Positions 17,750 through 26,106 of a DNA stretch of 48,662 nucleotides are shown here, one piece after another. The DNA comes from Nostocales cyanobacterium Centralia_MAG_434 (GTDB taxonomy: Bacteria > Cyanobacteriota > Cyanobacteriia > Cyanobacteriales > Nostocaceae): the NCBI GenBank assembly GCA_021324415.1, contig JAJPJF010000478.1, positions 1 to 48,662 on the forward strand, given 5' to 3'. A program made the translations under genes and the position numbers. Every line of letters begins with the position of its first letter. The first letter of the stretch is position 1. Below the pieces are notes generated by a model. The model was not told the DNA's origin, did no database searches, and saw only the letters and a list, made by a program, of their open reading frames with translations.

Positions 17750-17769
17750 CCAAGCAATAACCTGAACCA

Positions 17770-19734
17770 ATGACTAATTCAGCAAGCTTTCCGGGTAACA
17801 GCCGCTCAAAGCTCAAAGAAAGAACATTGCTATTTCGTTACCTAGCAGAAATCAATATCATTTTTGGTGCATGGTATTTGCAATGGCGAATCACTCATTC
17901 AATCAACTTTGACGCGCTGTGGCTCTCGATTCCGTTGCTATTAGCAGAAATCTACTGCTATTTTGGTAGCGTGATATTTGTGATTGGTTTATGGCGTCCT
18001 TTAGTACGACAGGTAAAGTCTTTTGACCAGATGACGCCGCCTTTTCCTAAATCTGATTGGCCTAATGTAGATGTGTTTGTAACCTGCTATAACGAGCCAC
18101 TAGAAATTGTAGAACAAACTGCCAAAGCTGCTTTAGCAATCGATTACCCACCAACAAAGCTACGTGTCTATCTGTTGGATGATGGAGATTCGGCTGATAT
18201 GCGAGCTATGACCCAAAGACTTTGTATAGAGGATTTGCAGTCGTCACTGTTACAGCAACAAGCAGAGCAAATTTTAACAGAGCATTCTGCTATGGTGGCA
18301 CGTCTTGAACAACTAGAAAATCTGACCCCCCGCGCTCAAGCAGCCGAACAATGGCTACAAGATTCATTATCAGAACAAGCCACAAGTTCTGACAAAACGA
18401 CTGCTGAATTGTTGAAGAGCCTACGACAGTTTATTTTGTGGTTAGCTCCTCATAGCCAAACTCTACAAGAACGCTTGACTAGTGAGCGAGTCACTTTAGA
18501 AGAAGCGATTCATCAAAAAGAATTAGAACTCGTAGAACTTGCCCGTTTTCGTTACATTGCTCGTCCTAAACCGATTGGTGTACCTCATCACGCAAAAGCA
18601 GGCAATCTCAATTATGCGATTTTTTCAGGAGAAACGTTCGGAGATTTTATTCTGACTCTAGATGCTGACCATATTCCCAAGCCACAAATCATCAAGAGAA
18701 TTCTGCCGTACTTCTATACCTATAATCTTTTTTCAGGAAAATATGAATATAACCAAGTAGCATTTGTTCAGAGTCGTCAAGATTTTTACAACCTTCCTAC
18801 AGGTGATCCCTTTGGACATAAAGCCAATTTGTTTTATGGACCCTTCCAACAGGGTAAAGATGGAATGAACGCTGCTTTCTATACTGGCACAAATGCTATG
18901 CTCAGACGTGAGGCATTAGTCAGTGTTGGACTACAATACTTTGCCGACGAGTTTGCTAAAGATGAAAAACGTCTAGACGAATTTGAATTAATTGGTGGTA
19001 TATCAAGTAATAGTATTACGGAAGATATGAATACAGCAATGCGTTTGCATAGTGCTGGATGGAAATCTATTTATCATAATGAAATTTTGGCAGAAGGTTT
19101 GGCACCTGATGACTTGAGTTCGACACTGAAACAGCGTTTGCGTTGGGCACAAGGAACTATCCAAGTACTGGTTAAAGAAAATCCATTGACGAAACCAGGA
19201 CTGACATTTTGGCAACGGTTACAATATTTTAAAACGATGTATGGTTATTTTTCTGGTTTTGCAAGTTTGATTTTTATTTCTTGCCCAATTATCTATTTTT
19301 TTACAGGCATAATTCCCTTAAACACTTATGGTTATGATTTTGCTCTCCACTTTTTACCGGCTTTTATTATGAACCGTCTAACTTTACTTGCCGCTACTTG
19401 GGGTATTTCAGCAAGAGAGAATTGGCGATCTGAACAATATGCGATCGCGTTGTTTCCTCTATTTATTCAAGCTATATATAGTGTCATTTCCGGAAAAAAA
19501 ATAAAATTCCAAGTTACGCCAAAGCAGCATCAACATGGAATATACATTTGGTTACTCTGGCCTCAAATAACTGCTTTTGTTCTCAATATTCTGGGTATAT
19601 TATGGAGCCTTTACCTTTTTCTCATTGGTCAACTAGATTCCCCTTGGATTCGCCTAATGAATACAGGTTGGGCTATTTATAACTTATCACTTCTTTGGGC
19701 TATCATCCGTGCATCTTTCTGGCAACCTCAGTAG
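17770..19734 (+). CDS. Cellulose-synthase-like processive glycosyltransferase (GT2)
   Basis: A 654-residue membrane GT2 expected to make and extrude a beta-linked polymer. Two N-terminal membrane helices (about 25-42 and 55-78) precede the catalytic domain, and about five helices follow it. The processive D, D, D, QxxRW set is complete: DDG at 137-139, DAD at 298-300, TED with D419, and QRLRW at 455-459. No C-terminal PilZ domain is present, so direct cyclic-di-GMP control as in BcsA is not expected. An insertion of roughly 100 residues, helical and Gln/Leu/Glu-rich, sits between the first two aspartate motifs (about 145-255). The DUF3131 gene upstream and STAS gene downstream suggest one module. 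Product could be cellulose or another beta-glycan. Confidence 0.9.
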   Translation: MTNSASFPGNSRSKLKERTLLFRYLAEINIIFGAWYLQWRITHSINFDALWLSIPLLLAEIYCYFGSVIFVIGLWRPLVRQVKSFDQMTPPFPKSDWPNVDVFVTCYNEPLEIVEQTAKAALAIDYPPTKLRVYLLDDGDSADMRAMTQRLCIEDLQSSLLQQQAEQILTEHSAMVARLEQLENLTPRAQAAEQWLQDSLSEQATSSDKTTAELLKSLRQFILWLAPHSQTLQERLTSERVTLEEAIHQKELELVELARFRYIARPKPIGVPHHAKAGNLNYAIFSGETFGDFILTLDADHIPKPQIIKRILPYFYTYNLFSGKYEYNQVAFVQSRQDFYNLPTGDPFGHKANLFYGPFQQGKDGMNAAFYTGTNAMLRREALVSVGLQYFADEFAKDEKRLDEFELIGGISSNSITEDMNTAMRLHSAGWKSIYHNEILAEGLAPDDLSSTLKQRLRWAQGTIQVLVKENPLTKPGLTFWQRLQYFKTMYGYFSGFASLIFISCPIIYFFTGIIPLNTYGYDFALHFLPAFIMNRLTLLAATWGISARENWRSEQYAIALFPLFIQAIYSVISGKKIKFQVTPKQHQHGIYIWLLWPQITAFVLNILGILWSLYLFLIGQLDSPWIRLMNTGWAIYNLSLLWAIIRASFWQPQ

Positions 19735-19803
19735 AATAATATAGGAATACAAATAGTATAATTCCAGCGATCACCAGAGATCAATTTAAAGAACACTAAA
19801 CCT

Positions 19804-20136
19804 ATGAGCCTTATTGTCAAAATTCTTCAACCATCTGGCATTTTAGATAGTATTCGAGGAAATGAATTACGTCGTGAAATCAACGAAGCTATAAACGACA
19901 ACAGAACTGATATTGTATTGATCGACCTTAAAGATGTAAAATTTATTGATAGTTCTGGTCTCGGGACTTTAGTATCAGCAATGAAAATTGTACGCGCTGC
20001 TGGCAGTCAGTTCTTTTTATGCTCAATTGATGGTCAAGTCAAAATGTTATTTGAACTGACAAAGATGGATAGAGTTTTTGAAAAGTTTGCTGATCAAGAT
20101 GATTTTAATCGTCAAATAGTTGCAATCCATCACTAG
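19804..20136 (+). CDS. STAS-domain protein (anti-sigma factor antagonist family)
   Basis: A 110-residue single STAS domain like SpoIIAA/RsbV and the cyanobacterial partners of PP2C-type phosphatases. The phosphorylatable serine motif is FIDSSGLGT, with S51 matching the SpoIIAA phosphosite. It lies 69 bases after the cellulose-synthase-like gene on the same strand, so it may switch that system through partner binding. No kinase or phosphatase partner is adjacent. In this family, phosphorylation state controls binding to an anti-sigma factor or other target; the target here is unknown. Confidence 0.9.
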   Translation: MSLIVKILQPSGILDSIRGNELRREINEAINDNRTDIVLIDLKDVKFIDSSGLGTLVSAMKIVRAAGSQFFLCSIDGQVKMLFELTKMDRVFEKFADQDDFNRQIVAIHH

Positions 20137-20178
20137 TAGATCTCCCAACTGTGATCGCCAAATAAATCCTTGCTGTTG

Positions 20179-20346
20179 CTATTCGCAATTCACCAAAAAT
20201 TGCCTTATGCTTTCATTAATTTTTGATAATGCTTGTTGGGCCTGTTCAGGCGAGAAAGTTTTAAATTTTTTAATAATTTCTGGCTTAACTCCTGCTCCCT
20301 TTGCAAGAATTATCAAAGCTTCTTGACTCAAATTTTGAGAATTCAT
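20179..20346 (-). CDS. Small hypothetical helical protein
   Basis: A 55-residue frame on the opposite strand, beginning MNSQNLSQEALIILAKGAGV. It is rich in Gln, Lys and Glu with regular amphipathic spacing (FSPEQAQQALSKINESIRQF), unlike a random shadow frame. It lies in the gap after the STAS gene, so no other gene explains it. An upstream in-frame ATG at 20394 would add 16 hydrophobic residues without support. No domain is recognised. It is convergent with the STAS gene. Confidence 0.45.
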   Translation of the reverse strand: MNSQNLSQEALIILAKGAGVKPEIIKKFKTFSPEQAQQALSKINESIRQFLVNCE

Positions 20347-20582
20347 TGAAAGTCTGTTAATTATCAAGCTAAGGTGGAACACGGTTAAAATCAATTCACT
20401 TCATGTACTGATACTCTAGAAATTCCTTAATGATGTGGTGAATTTCAACATTAGTAAATTACTCTGAGCTAAGTGAATACATGTATTAAGTAGTAAGCTA
20501 ACCATTTATGATGATCGGAATTCTCTCTCCTGAGTTAGATATAGAATTAAATCTGATTGTTAGCAATGATACTTTCACGTTT

Positions 20583-20621
20583 TTTATTCTAAAGCGAGCA
20601 AGATGCTTGCTTTAGAATAAA
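20583..20621. repeat. Inverted repeat TTTATTCTAAAGC...GCTTTAGAATAAA
   Basis: Perfect 13-bp arms around a 13-base loop (GAGCAAGATGCTT), itself able to pair further. A T run precedes the left arm rather than following the right one, so it is not a standard terminator for the + strand. It may be a dispersed palindrome or a regulatory hairpin. Confidence 0.55.
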
Positions 20622-20661
20622 TGAAATGTTCACCACAAGACCCACCCACAAGATCAACAAA

Positions 20662-20750
20662 TCCCCCTTGTCCTCCTTGTCTCCCTTGTCCTCCTTGTCT
20701 CCCTTGTCCTCCTTGTCTCCCTTGTCCTCCTTGCCCCCCTTGTCCCCCTT
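20662..20750. repeat. C-rich nonamer tandem array (CTTGTCCTC/CTTGTCTCC)
   Basis: About ten alternating copies of CTTGTCCTC and CTTGTCTCC, then CTTGCCCCC and CTTGTCCCC variants. It is the longest array of this type in the window. Related copies lie at 17.7, 22.3, 42.3, 45.5 and 46.3 kb. The complementary strand has regularly spaced GG pairs. Confidence 0.85.
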
Positions 20751-20797
20751 TACGGGATTGTGTTGCAAAAGTTTTGTTCAATTTTAGCTATAATAGC

Positions 20798-20808
20798 AAT
20801 TAGTTATT
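20798..20808. promoter_or_regulatory. Candidate ArsR operator half-site
   Basis: AATTAGTTATT lies about 20 bases before the ArsR-type gene start, within the imperfect palindrome AATAGCAATTAGTTATT (six of eight pairs match). The same 11 bases recur inside the perfect palindrome at 21283-21298 on the other side of the gene. Autoregulation by the ArsR protein is the inference. Confidence 0.4.
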
Positions 20809-20829
20809 AAACGATTTTAGGACCGACGA

Positions 20830-21204
20830 TTGAATTTCCCTATGTCATCAATGAAGCCATCCAAGGCTGATCCAGCCATTCTTGTGGCTGTCGCTGACTA
20901 TTTTAAGGTGCTATCAGAAGTGAGTCGGCTACAAATCCTGACCTGTCTTAAGCCAGGTCCGATGAATGTGATGGATATTGCCAAGGCAACTGGCTTAGGA
21001 CAGGCAAATTTGTCTAAGCATCTCAAAGTTTTAACTCAGGCAGGGGTATTGTCTCGTCAATCTAAAGGCACTAGTGCTTATTATGAAATTGCAAACCCGA
21101 TGATTTTTGAGCTTTGTGAGTTGGCTTGCGATCGCGTGATTGAAAACATGCTACAGCAGACTGAAAGCTTGAAAGCTCTCCGGAACACAACAGCAGTTTT
21201 TTAG
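20830..21204 (+). CDS. ArsR-family winged-helix regulator
   Basis: A 124-residue homodimeric DNA-binding repressor of the ArsR/SmtB fold. The recognition region is MDIAKATGLGQANLSKHLKV (about residues 49-68), followed by the wing LSRQSKGTSAYYEIA. The helix that binds metal in ArsR/SmtB (ELCVCD) is not present, so sensing by those cysteines is unlikely; Cys residues lie elsewhere (LTCLKPG, ELCELACD). TTG at 20830 has AGGA seven bases upstream, whereas the ATG at 20842 is too far from it. The gene stands alone between a C-rich array and a candidate operator. Its inducer and targets are unknown. Confidence 0.88.
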   Translation: MNFPMSSMKPSKADPAILVAVADYFKVLSEVSRLQILTCLKPGPMNVMDIAKATGLGQANLSKHLKVLTQAGVLSRQSKGTSAYYEIANPMIFELCELACDRVIENMLQQTESLKALRNTTAVF

Positions 21205-21587
21205 CTCCCTGTTGTTCAATACTGATTTCATACATAACGTTGACACTCATTTCATTTAGACTGTCTTTTTAGTGAAGATTTTATAACTAATTAGTTATTG
21301 TGTTAACAAATATATTAGCTAGAATGCAAAAGCGTATATCCTAGCTACCAAATTGCTCTTTTTGTTATACACAGCATAGAGAAGTCAGGGCATCAGAAAG
21401 CTAGGTGATAAACCCATTCTCCAGGCAATTGCCAGGCTAAGCGTTGCAGTGTAGAGCAAGGTCTAATTTTTTTTCTGGAGCTTAATGTCGGGTACACTGA
21501 GCAAACCATGTCCATCCCAGAACTGATGGCATTTACCCAGATCTAGGAAGCGATCATGCTCCAGTAGTCAATCAAAGGTCTAATGAT
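21205..21587. other. Non-coding gap between the ArsR and pentapeptide genes
   Basis: About 380 bases. The one clear element is the 16-bp perfect palindrome at 21283-21298. The remaining sequence carries no supported frame or strong hairpin. It may hold a promoter for the pentapeptide-repeat gene. Confidence 0.55.
21283..21298. promoter_or_regulatory. 16-bp perfect palindrome, candidate operator
   Basis: ATAACTAATTAGTTAT is exactly self-complementary. It shares AATTAGTTATT with the ArsR gene promoter region and lies 80 bases after that gene. ArsR proteins bind AT-rich imperfect palindromes of similar length, so it is a plausible second operator. Confidence 0.45.
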
Positions 21588-22301
21588 ATGAGTGTAGATG
21601 AAATTCTGAAACGATATTTTGCTGGAGAACGAAGCTTTCAGCGAGTCAATCTGCAAGAAGCAGAGCTAACAAATGCAAACCTCCAAGACGCAGATTTTAG
21701 CTATGCTGATTTACGACAAACACGATTAGGTAAGACTAATTTCAGCCAAGCTTACCTACGGGAAGCAGATTTGAGTGAAGCCATTCTTTGGGGAACAGAT
21801 TTGAGCAAAGCAGACTTGTATCGTGCTACCCTTCGTGAAGCTGACTTGACCGGTGCAAAGTTAATTCACTCTCACTTAGACGAAGCCAACTTAATAAAAG
21901 CTAGTTTATCTGGTGCTAATTTGAAAGGAGCAAAGCTCTCTCGCTCTCTTCTATTGCAAGCAGACCTACGTCCAAGTTCCGAGCATCGCACAGACTTAGG
22001 GTATGCCGTTTTATGTGGAGCAAACTTGAGCTATGCAGACCTAAGAGGCGCTTCCTTACATCATGCTAACTTAGACCGAGCAAAGTTGTGCAGAGCAAAC
22101 CTCAGTCGAATAGTACCTTGGGAAGATCTAGCAACCGATCTGAGTGAAGCTAGTTTGCAAGATGCCGACCTAAGCTATGCCGATTTGAGCGGTGCTATTC
22201 TACGCAAAGCGAATCTGCAAGGTGCAGACTTAACAGGAACTATTCTTACAGACGCTGACCTACAGGGAGCCACCATGCCCGATGGGACAGTCCATGATTA
22301 G
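21588..22301 (+). CDS. Pentapeptide-repeat protein
   Basis: A 237-residue protein built of A(D/N)LxX pentapeptides from about residue 20 to 230, predicted to form a right-handed quadrilateral beta-helix. Two breaks occur, at about 127-136 (RPSSEHRTDLG) and 173-182 (IVPWEDLATD). It begins with the short helix MSVDEILKRYFAGERSF and ends with ATMPDGTVHD, a start and finish common to cyanobacterial members. An AAAGG lies ten bases upstream. No other domain is attached. Function is unknown. The gene converges with the MoaD-like gene, with an STRR array between. Confidence 0.9.
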   Translation: MSVDEILKRYFAGERSFQRVNLQEAELTNANLQDADFSYADLRQTRLGKTNFSQAYLREADLSEAILWGTDLSKADLYRATLREADLTGAKLIHSHLDEANLIKASLSGANLKGAKLSRSLLLQADLRPSSEHRTDLGYAVLCGANLSYADLRGASLHHANLDRAKLCRANLSRIVPWEDLATDLSEASLQDADLSYADLSGAILRKANLQGADLTGTILTDADLQGATMPDGTVHD

Positions 22302-22302
22302 T

Positions 22303-22388
22303 TAGGAGTTAGGAATAGGGCATGGGGCATAGGATGTCCCCCTTGTCCCCCTTGTCCCCCTTGTCCCTAACTCCTCACTCCTCACTCC
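22303..22388. repeat. STRR arrays between convergent pentapeptide and moaD-like genes
   Basis: Several short unit types follow each other: TAGGAGT/TAGGAAT, GGGCATG, CCCCTTGTC and CTCACTCCT. The array starts two bases after the pentapeptide stop codon and ends six bases before the moaD-like stop, filling the whole junction. Confidence 0.8.
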
Positions 22389-22393
22389 CGATC

Positions 22394-22648
22394 CTAGCCG
22401 CCACTCACAGGGGGAATTAACACGACTTCATCACCATCCTGCAGAATGGTATCTGGCTCTACAAACTGCAAATTAACCCCAAAGCGAGTGACATCACGCC
22501 ATTTAGTGAGTTCGGGATGTTCGGTGAGCAGGCGATCGCATACAGCCGCAACTGGTGTATTCGGGGGAAATTCCAGCACCAGTTCTGGGACACCATAAGC
22601 CTCTTGATAAGCAGCAAATAACTTTATGTTGATAGCAATAGCAGACAT
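22394..22648 (-). CDS. moaD: MoaD/ThiS-family sulfur carrier protein
   Basis: An 84-residue ubiquitin-like protein ending in the diagnostic PPVSGG. In MoaD the terminal glycine is adenylated and thiocarboxylated to donate sulfur for molybdopterin. The order IAINIKLFAAYQEAYG, then DGDEVVLIPP before the diglycine, fits MoaD. No moaE or other cofactor gene is next to it, so a role in another sulfur-transfer route (ThiS- or CysO-like) remains possible. The gene is divergent from the kinase-fusion gene, with about 300 bases between. Confidence 0.8.
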   Translation of the reverse strand: MSAIAINIKLFAAYQEAYGVPELVLEFPPNTPVAAVCDRLLTEHPELTKWRDVTRFGVNLQFVEPDTILQDGDEVVLIPPVSGG

Positions 22649-22951
22649 ATACAGTCAAAGATGTAGTATTGTATTTCCAAATACTTGATAAAGATAAAAA
22701 TTCACCAATGGACTTGATCTCCATAGAGAGAATTTCCGGACTGTTGTCCTCTTTAGTGGTCAAAAAGCACTATAGCCGATACCAATTTTATCATAATAAT
22801 TCTTGTAAAAATCTTTTATAATAAATAATTAAACTAATAAATTATCTAATGTGGCAGTCCTCTTTGATCGATAAAAAATATTTGTAACTCATAAATACAA
22901 GTGTTTCTTGTTTAGATAATTTACCGACGAAGAAATGGTTCCCTGGCTTCT
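22649..22951. other. Divergent promoter region, moaD-like / kinase fusion
   Basis: About 300 AT-rich bases between divergently read genes. TATAAT-like hexamers are plentiful (for example TATAATAAATAATT near 22818) but no convincing -35 partner or repeat was found. It must hold at least one promoter by arrangement. Confidence 0.45.
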
Positions 22952-25300
22952 ATGATTTATTGTCTTAACCCAAAATGTACAAATCCAACCGATCCAATGA
23001 ATATTAATGGAAGGATTTGTCGAAACTGTGGAACAAATTTATTGGTAAAAAATCGCTATAAAGTTGTTAAAATTTTAGGCAGAGGAGGTTTTGCCAAAAC
23101 TTTTGAATTGTTAGATGATAAAGAAATAAAAAAAGTCATTAAGGTTTTGGATTTTTCTCGATTGGTTAATGAAAAATCAAAAGATATTGTCATTAACTTA
23201 TTTCGTCGAGAAGCAGATGTTTTGAGCAAATTAAATCATCCAGGAATTCCTAAGGTAGAGCCTGATGGTTACTTTACAATTGAGTATAAAAATTGTACAG
23301 AACCATTGCATTGCCTCATCATGGAAAAAATTGATGGTTTAAATTTACAACAATGGCTAAGCAATCAGAACTATAAAAATATTACATTAGGACAAGTTTT
23401 TAATTGGTTAAAACAATTAGTAGAAATCTTAGAGCAAGTCCATCAAAAAAATTATTTCCATCGGGATATTAAGCCAGCTAATATCATGCTTAGACCAGAT
23501 GGTCAATTAGTATTAATTGATTTTGGAGCAGTGAAGGATTTAGCAGAGACCTTCCTACAACAGGAAGATACTCTGGCAGAGGGGACGCTCATTGGTTCTC
23601 GAGGTTATGCACCACCAGAACAAATGAAGGGTCAACCAAGGCTACAATCTGATTTTTTTGCTCTGGGACGAACTTTTGTTCACTTACTAACTGGTATACA
23701 TCCAGTAGACTTAGAAGACCCAACCACGGGTAAGTTGATCTGGCGAGATAAAGTGCCACAGATAGTCATACAACCGTTTGATTTTATATCTTTAATAAGA
23801 TGGCAAAACTTCTGTAACTTACTCGATAATATGATGGAGGAATCTTTCCAAAAGAGACCCCAGAACACACAGATTATTTTGCAACGCCTCAATCAAAAAT
23901 TTTTTATTCCTCGTCGTGTAGGTTTAGCGGCTAGTCTAGTTCTGTTATGTTTCTTTGGAGTTGCTACTAGTTACTGGTATTTCACTGGAATTAATGGATG
24001 TACCAAAATTTGGTTCAGAAGTTTTCCCAAAAGAGACAATATGAGTTGTGGTGAAGAAATAATGCTGTTACCCACAATACCAGAGAAGCAAAAAGGTGTC
24101 GATGCTTTTGCCGCAGGTGATTACCATTTAGCTACTAATTTCTTCGAAAAAGCATGGCAGAAACAGCATGATCCTGAGACTTTGATTTATCTTAATAATG
24201 CTCGTCTCAATGAACAGAATGCTGAAGCTTACACGATTGCAGTTATTATTCCTATGGGAGATAATAATGATAGTATTAACTCAAGTAGAGACTTGTTACA
24301 AGGTGTAGCACAAGCACAAGATGAGTTTAATCAGAATTTTAAAAATAAAAACATAGGGTTAAAGATTTTAATAGCCCGTGATCAAAATCAGCCAGACGAA
24401 GCTAACAAGATTGCTCAATCTCTAAGCGAAGAAAGTAATATCCTAGCTGTTGTAGGTCATTTTAGGAGTGATACAACCCTAGCAGCTATAGAAGCTTATG
24501 AACAGCATAACTTGTTACTCATTTCTCCCACTGCTACATCAGAAGACCTCTCCAATATTTGTAAGCAAGATCATCCCTATTGCTTTTTTCGTACTGTTGA
24601 CAGCGATCGCGTAACCGCCCAAACTTTAGCTCAGTACTTAAAAAAAGTTGATAAATTAAGAGCTGCAGTATTTTACAATCCCGATAGCAATTACAGTAAA
24701 TCTCTGCAACAAGAGATGAAAACTAAATTATCTGAATTAGGAGGAAAAGTTGTAGCAGAGACTTCTTTTTCAGAAAATTTAAACGACACTATGAAGCTAG
24801 TCAAGAAAAATAAAGCAAATGTGATTGTCTTATTTCCTACTACTGATGGTCTCACCTCAGATGCAGCGGAACAGGTGATTGTATCGGCTAAACAGTTTAA
24901 ATATTTAATAGTCGGTGGAGATAGTCTTGAAACTCCCAAAATGCTAAGAAACCTAGCTGGAAACGAAGCAGGATCAGTGATGGCGATACCTTGGAGTCAA
25001 AAAAGTACTCTCAATCAAAAATTCTTTTTACAAGCAGAAAAATTGTGGGGACAATCGCTTTATTGGCGCACAGCATTGGCATATGATGCGACTCGTACAT
25101 TACTAGCAGCTTTAGAACAACTTCCCTCTCCCAATCGTCTAGATGTTCAGCAAGCAATGGCTTCTAAGCATTTTAAAGCTTATGGAGCTACAGGGAAAAT
25201 CACTTTTGCCAAGAATGGCGATCGCCAAGAACCAATTGTTCAGTTAGTCAAAGTTGTACAAAATCCTCGCACAGGAGATATCGAATTTATTCATCAATAG
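22952..25300 (+). CDS. Zinc ribbon - Ser/Thr kinase - periplasmic-binding-protein fusion
   Basis: A 782-residue one-piece sensor kinase. A zinc ribbon opens the protein (C4, C9, C23, C26). The Hanks-type kinase has GRGGFAKTF at 43-51, K64 as likely ATP lysine, HRD at 170-172 with K175 and N177, DFG at 190-192 and an APPE-type activation-loop end. One membrane helix follows (about 324-345). The outside part, about 415-782, is a type 1 periplasmic-binding domain of the branched-chain amino acid/ABC ligand-binding family (IAVIIPMGDNND, VVGHFRSDTTLAAI, AVFYNPDSNYSKSL). This should let an outside ligand control inside phosphorylation. The ligand and kinase targets are unknown. No transporter genes are near. 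Confidence 0.92.
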   Translation: MIYCLNPKCTNPTDPMNINGRICRNCGTNLLVKNRYKVVKILGRGGFAKTFELLDDKEIKKVIKVLDFSRLVNEKSKDIVINLFRREADVLSKLNHPGIPKVEPDGYFTIEYKNCTEPLHCLIMEKIDGLNLQQWLSNQNYKNITLGQVFNWLKQLVEILEQVHQKNYFHRDIKPANIMLRPDGQLVLIDFGAVKDLAETFLQQEDTLAEGTLIGSRGYAPPEQMKGQPRLQSDFFALGRTFVHLLTGIHPVDLEDPTTGKLIWRDKVPQIVIQPFDFISLIRWQNFCNLLDNMMEESFQKRPQNTQIILQRLNQKFFIPRRVGLAASLVLLCFFGVATSYWYFTGINGCTKIWFRSFPKRDNMSCGEEIMLLPTIPEKQKGVDAFAAGDYHLATNFFEKAWQKQHDPETLIYLNNARLNEQNAEAYTIAVIIPMGDNNDSINSSRDLLQGVAQAQDEFNQNFKNKNIGLKILIARDQNQPDEANKIAQSLSEESNILAVVGHFRSDTTLAAIEAYEQHNLLLISPTATSEDLSNICKQDHPYCFFRTVDSDRVTAQTLAQYLKKVDKLRAAVFYNPDSNYSKSLQQEMKTKLSELGGKVVAETSFSENLNDTMKLVKKNKANVIVLFPTTDGLTSDAAEQVIVSAKQFKYLIVGGDSLETPKMLRNLAGNEAGSVMAIPWSQKSTLNQKFFLQAEKLWGQSLYWRTALAYDATRTLLAALEQLPSPNRLDVQQAMASKHFKAYGATGKITFAKNGDRQEPIVQLVKVVQNPRTGDIEFIHQ

Positions 25301-25348
25301 GTTCTTTATCCGTAATCTGAAGTTTGGGTTTGTGAAGCTCAACATTGT

Positions 25349-25927
25349 TTAAGAAATCTGCTCCAATCGCTGAAAATCTTGTTGCACTTCAAACAAGAGA
25401 GTTTTATTATTAGGGTCTGTTTTTAGAGCTTTGTTCAGATAAATTTTGGCTTTCAAGATCTGCTTTTGTGCGATCAATGCCCGACCCCAGATTTGATAGA
25501 TAAGAGCCTGCCATTGACGTACTTCTGAGTCTTCTGGTAGCCGCTGTGCGAGGGCTTCTACAAGTGCGATCGCTTGGGGAACACGTTTTTCTTTCAAAAA
25601 CTGCTGCAACTGATCATAAGTTTTCCACTTGAGTTGCTGCTCTATTTCCAACAAACTAGGTGGCTGTTGTGTTGGCTGAACTGGCGGTTTCTCATATCCT
25701 GATGACGCTGACTGAGTTGACTGTTGAGCTATTTCTTCTGGTGGTATCACCTGCAATAGCATCTTGTACGCCTCAGTCACCGCAATAAACTTGTCTTTAG
25801 CTTTGTGGTCACCTGGGTTAATGTCGGGATGATATTGCTGTGCCAACCGACGATAAGAAGCTTTGATGTCAGCAAAAGCGGCTCCCGACCTTAAACCTAA
25901 TAAACGGTAGCAATCTCCAAGATCCAT
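25349..25927 (-). CDS. DnaJ-domain protein with TPR-like tail
   Basis: A 192-residue protein with an N-terminal J domain (residues 1-60) carrying the HPD motif in QQYHPDINPGD, which activates a DnaK ATPase. A Gln/Pro-rich linker (about 65-92) follows, then a TPR-like helical region (about 95-190) ending in AKIYLNKALKTDPNNKTLLF. It lacks the Gly/Phe and zinc domains of true DnaJ, so it is a specialised co-chaperone. It lies upstream of no obvious client and is convergent with the kinase fusion gene. Confidence 0.88.
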   Translation of the reverse strand: MDLGDCYRLLGLRSGAAFADIKASYRRLAQQYHPDINPGDHKAKDKFIAVTEAYKMLLQVIPPEEIAQQSTQSASSGYEKPPVQPTQQPPSLLEIEQQLKWKTYDQLQQFLKEKRVPQAIALVEALAQRLPEDSEVRQWQALIYQIWGRALIAQKQILKAKIYLNKALKTDPNNKTLLFEVQQDFQRLEQIS

Positions 25928-26106
25928 CTTGATCTGTCAGAAGAGCGAATATCAGCTATCAGCTTACCTCAGAGTGGTACTCGAAGGGAGTCTACAGATG
26001 ATAGCTGGAAGTTCCATCATAAGAACTAAATCTTGAAATGAAAGTTCACGCTTTACAGTTTTGAAGGAAATAGGAAGTGGGGAACTCGGGGCTCCCACTC
26101 CCTCCT

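Larger units (their letters stand above)
20347..20829. other. Non-coding gap with hairpin and C-rich repeats before the ArsR gene
   Basis: About 480 bases without a supported gene. It holds an inverted repeat at 20583-20621 and a C-rich tandem array at 20662-20750. Frames on both strands through the array (Pro/Cys-rich on +, Gly/Gln-rich on -) are repeat artefacts. Confidence 0.6.

Noticed and set aside
20584-20803. Overlapping Pro/Cys-rich and Gly/Gln-rich frames on both strands
   Set aside because: They are translations of the nonamer repeat array and have no family features.
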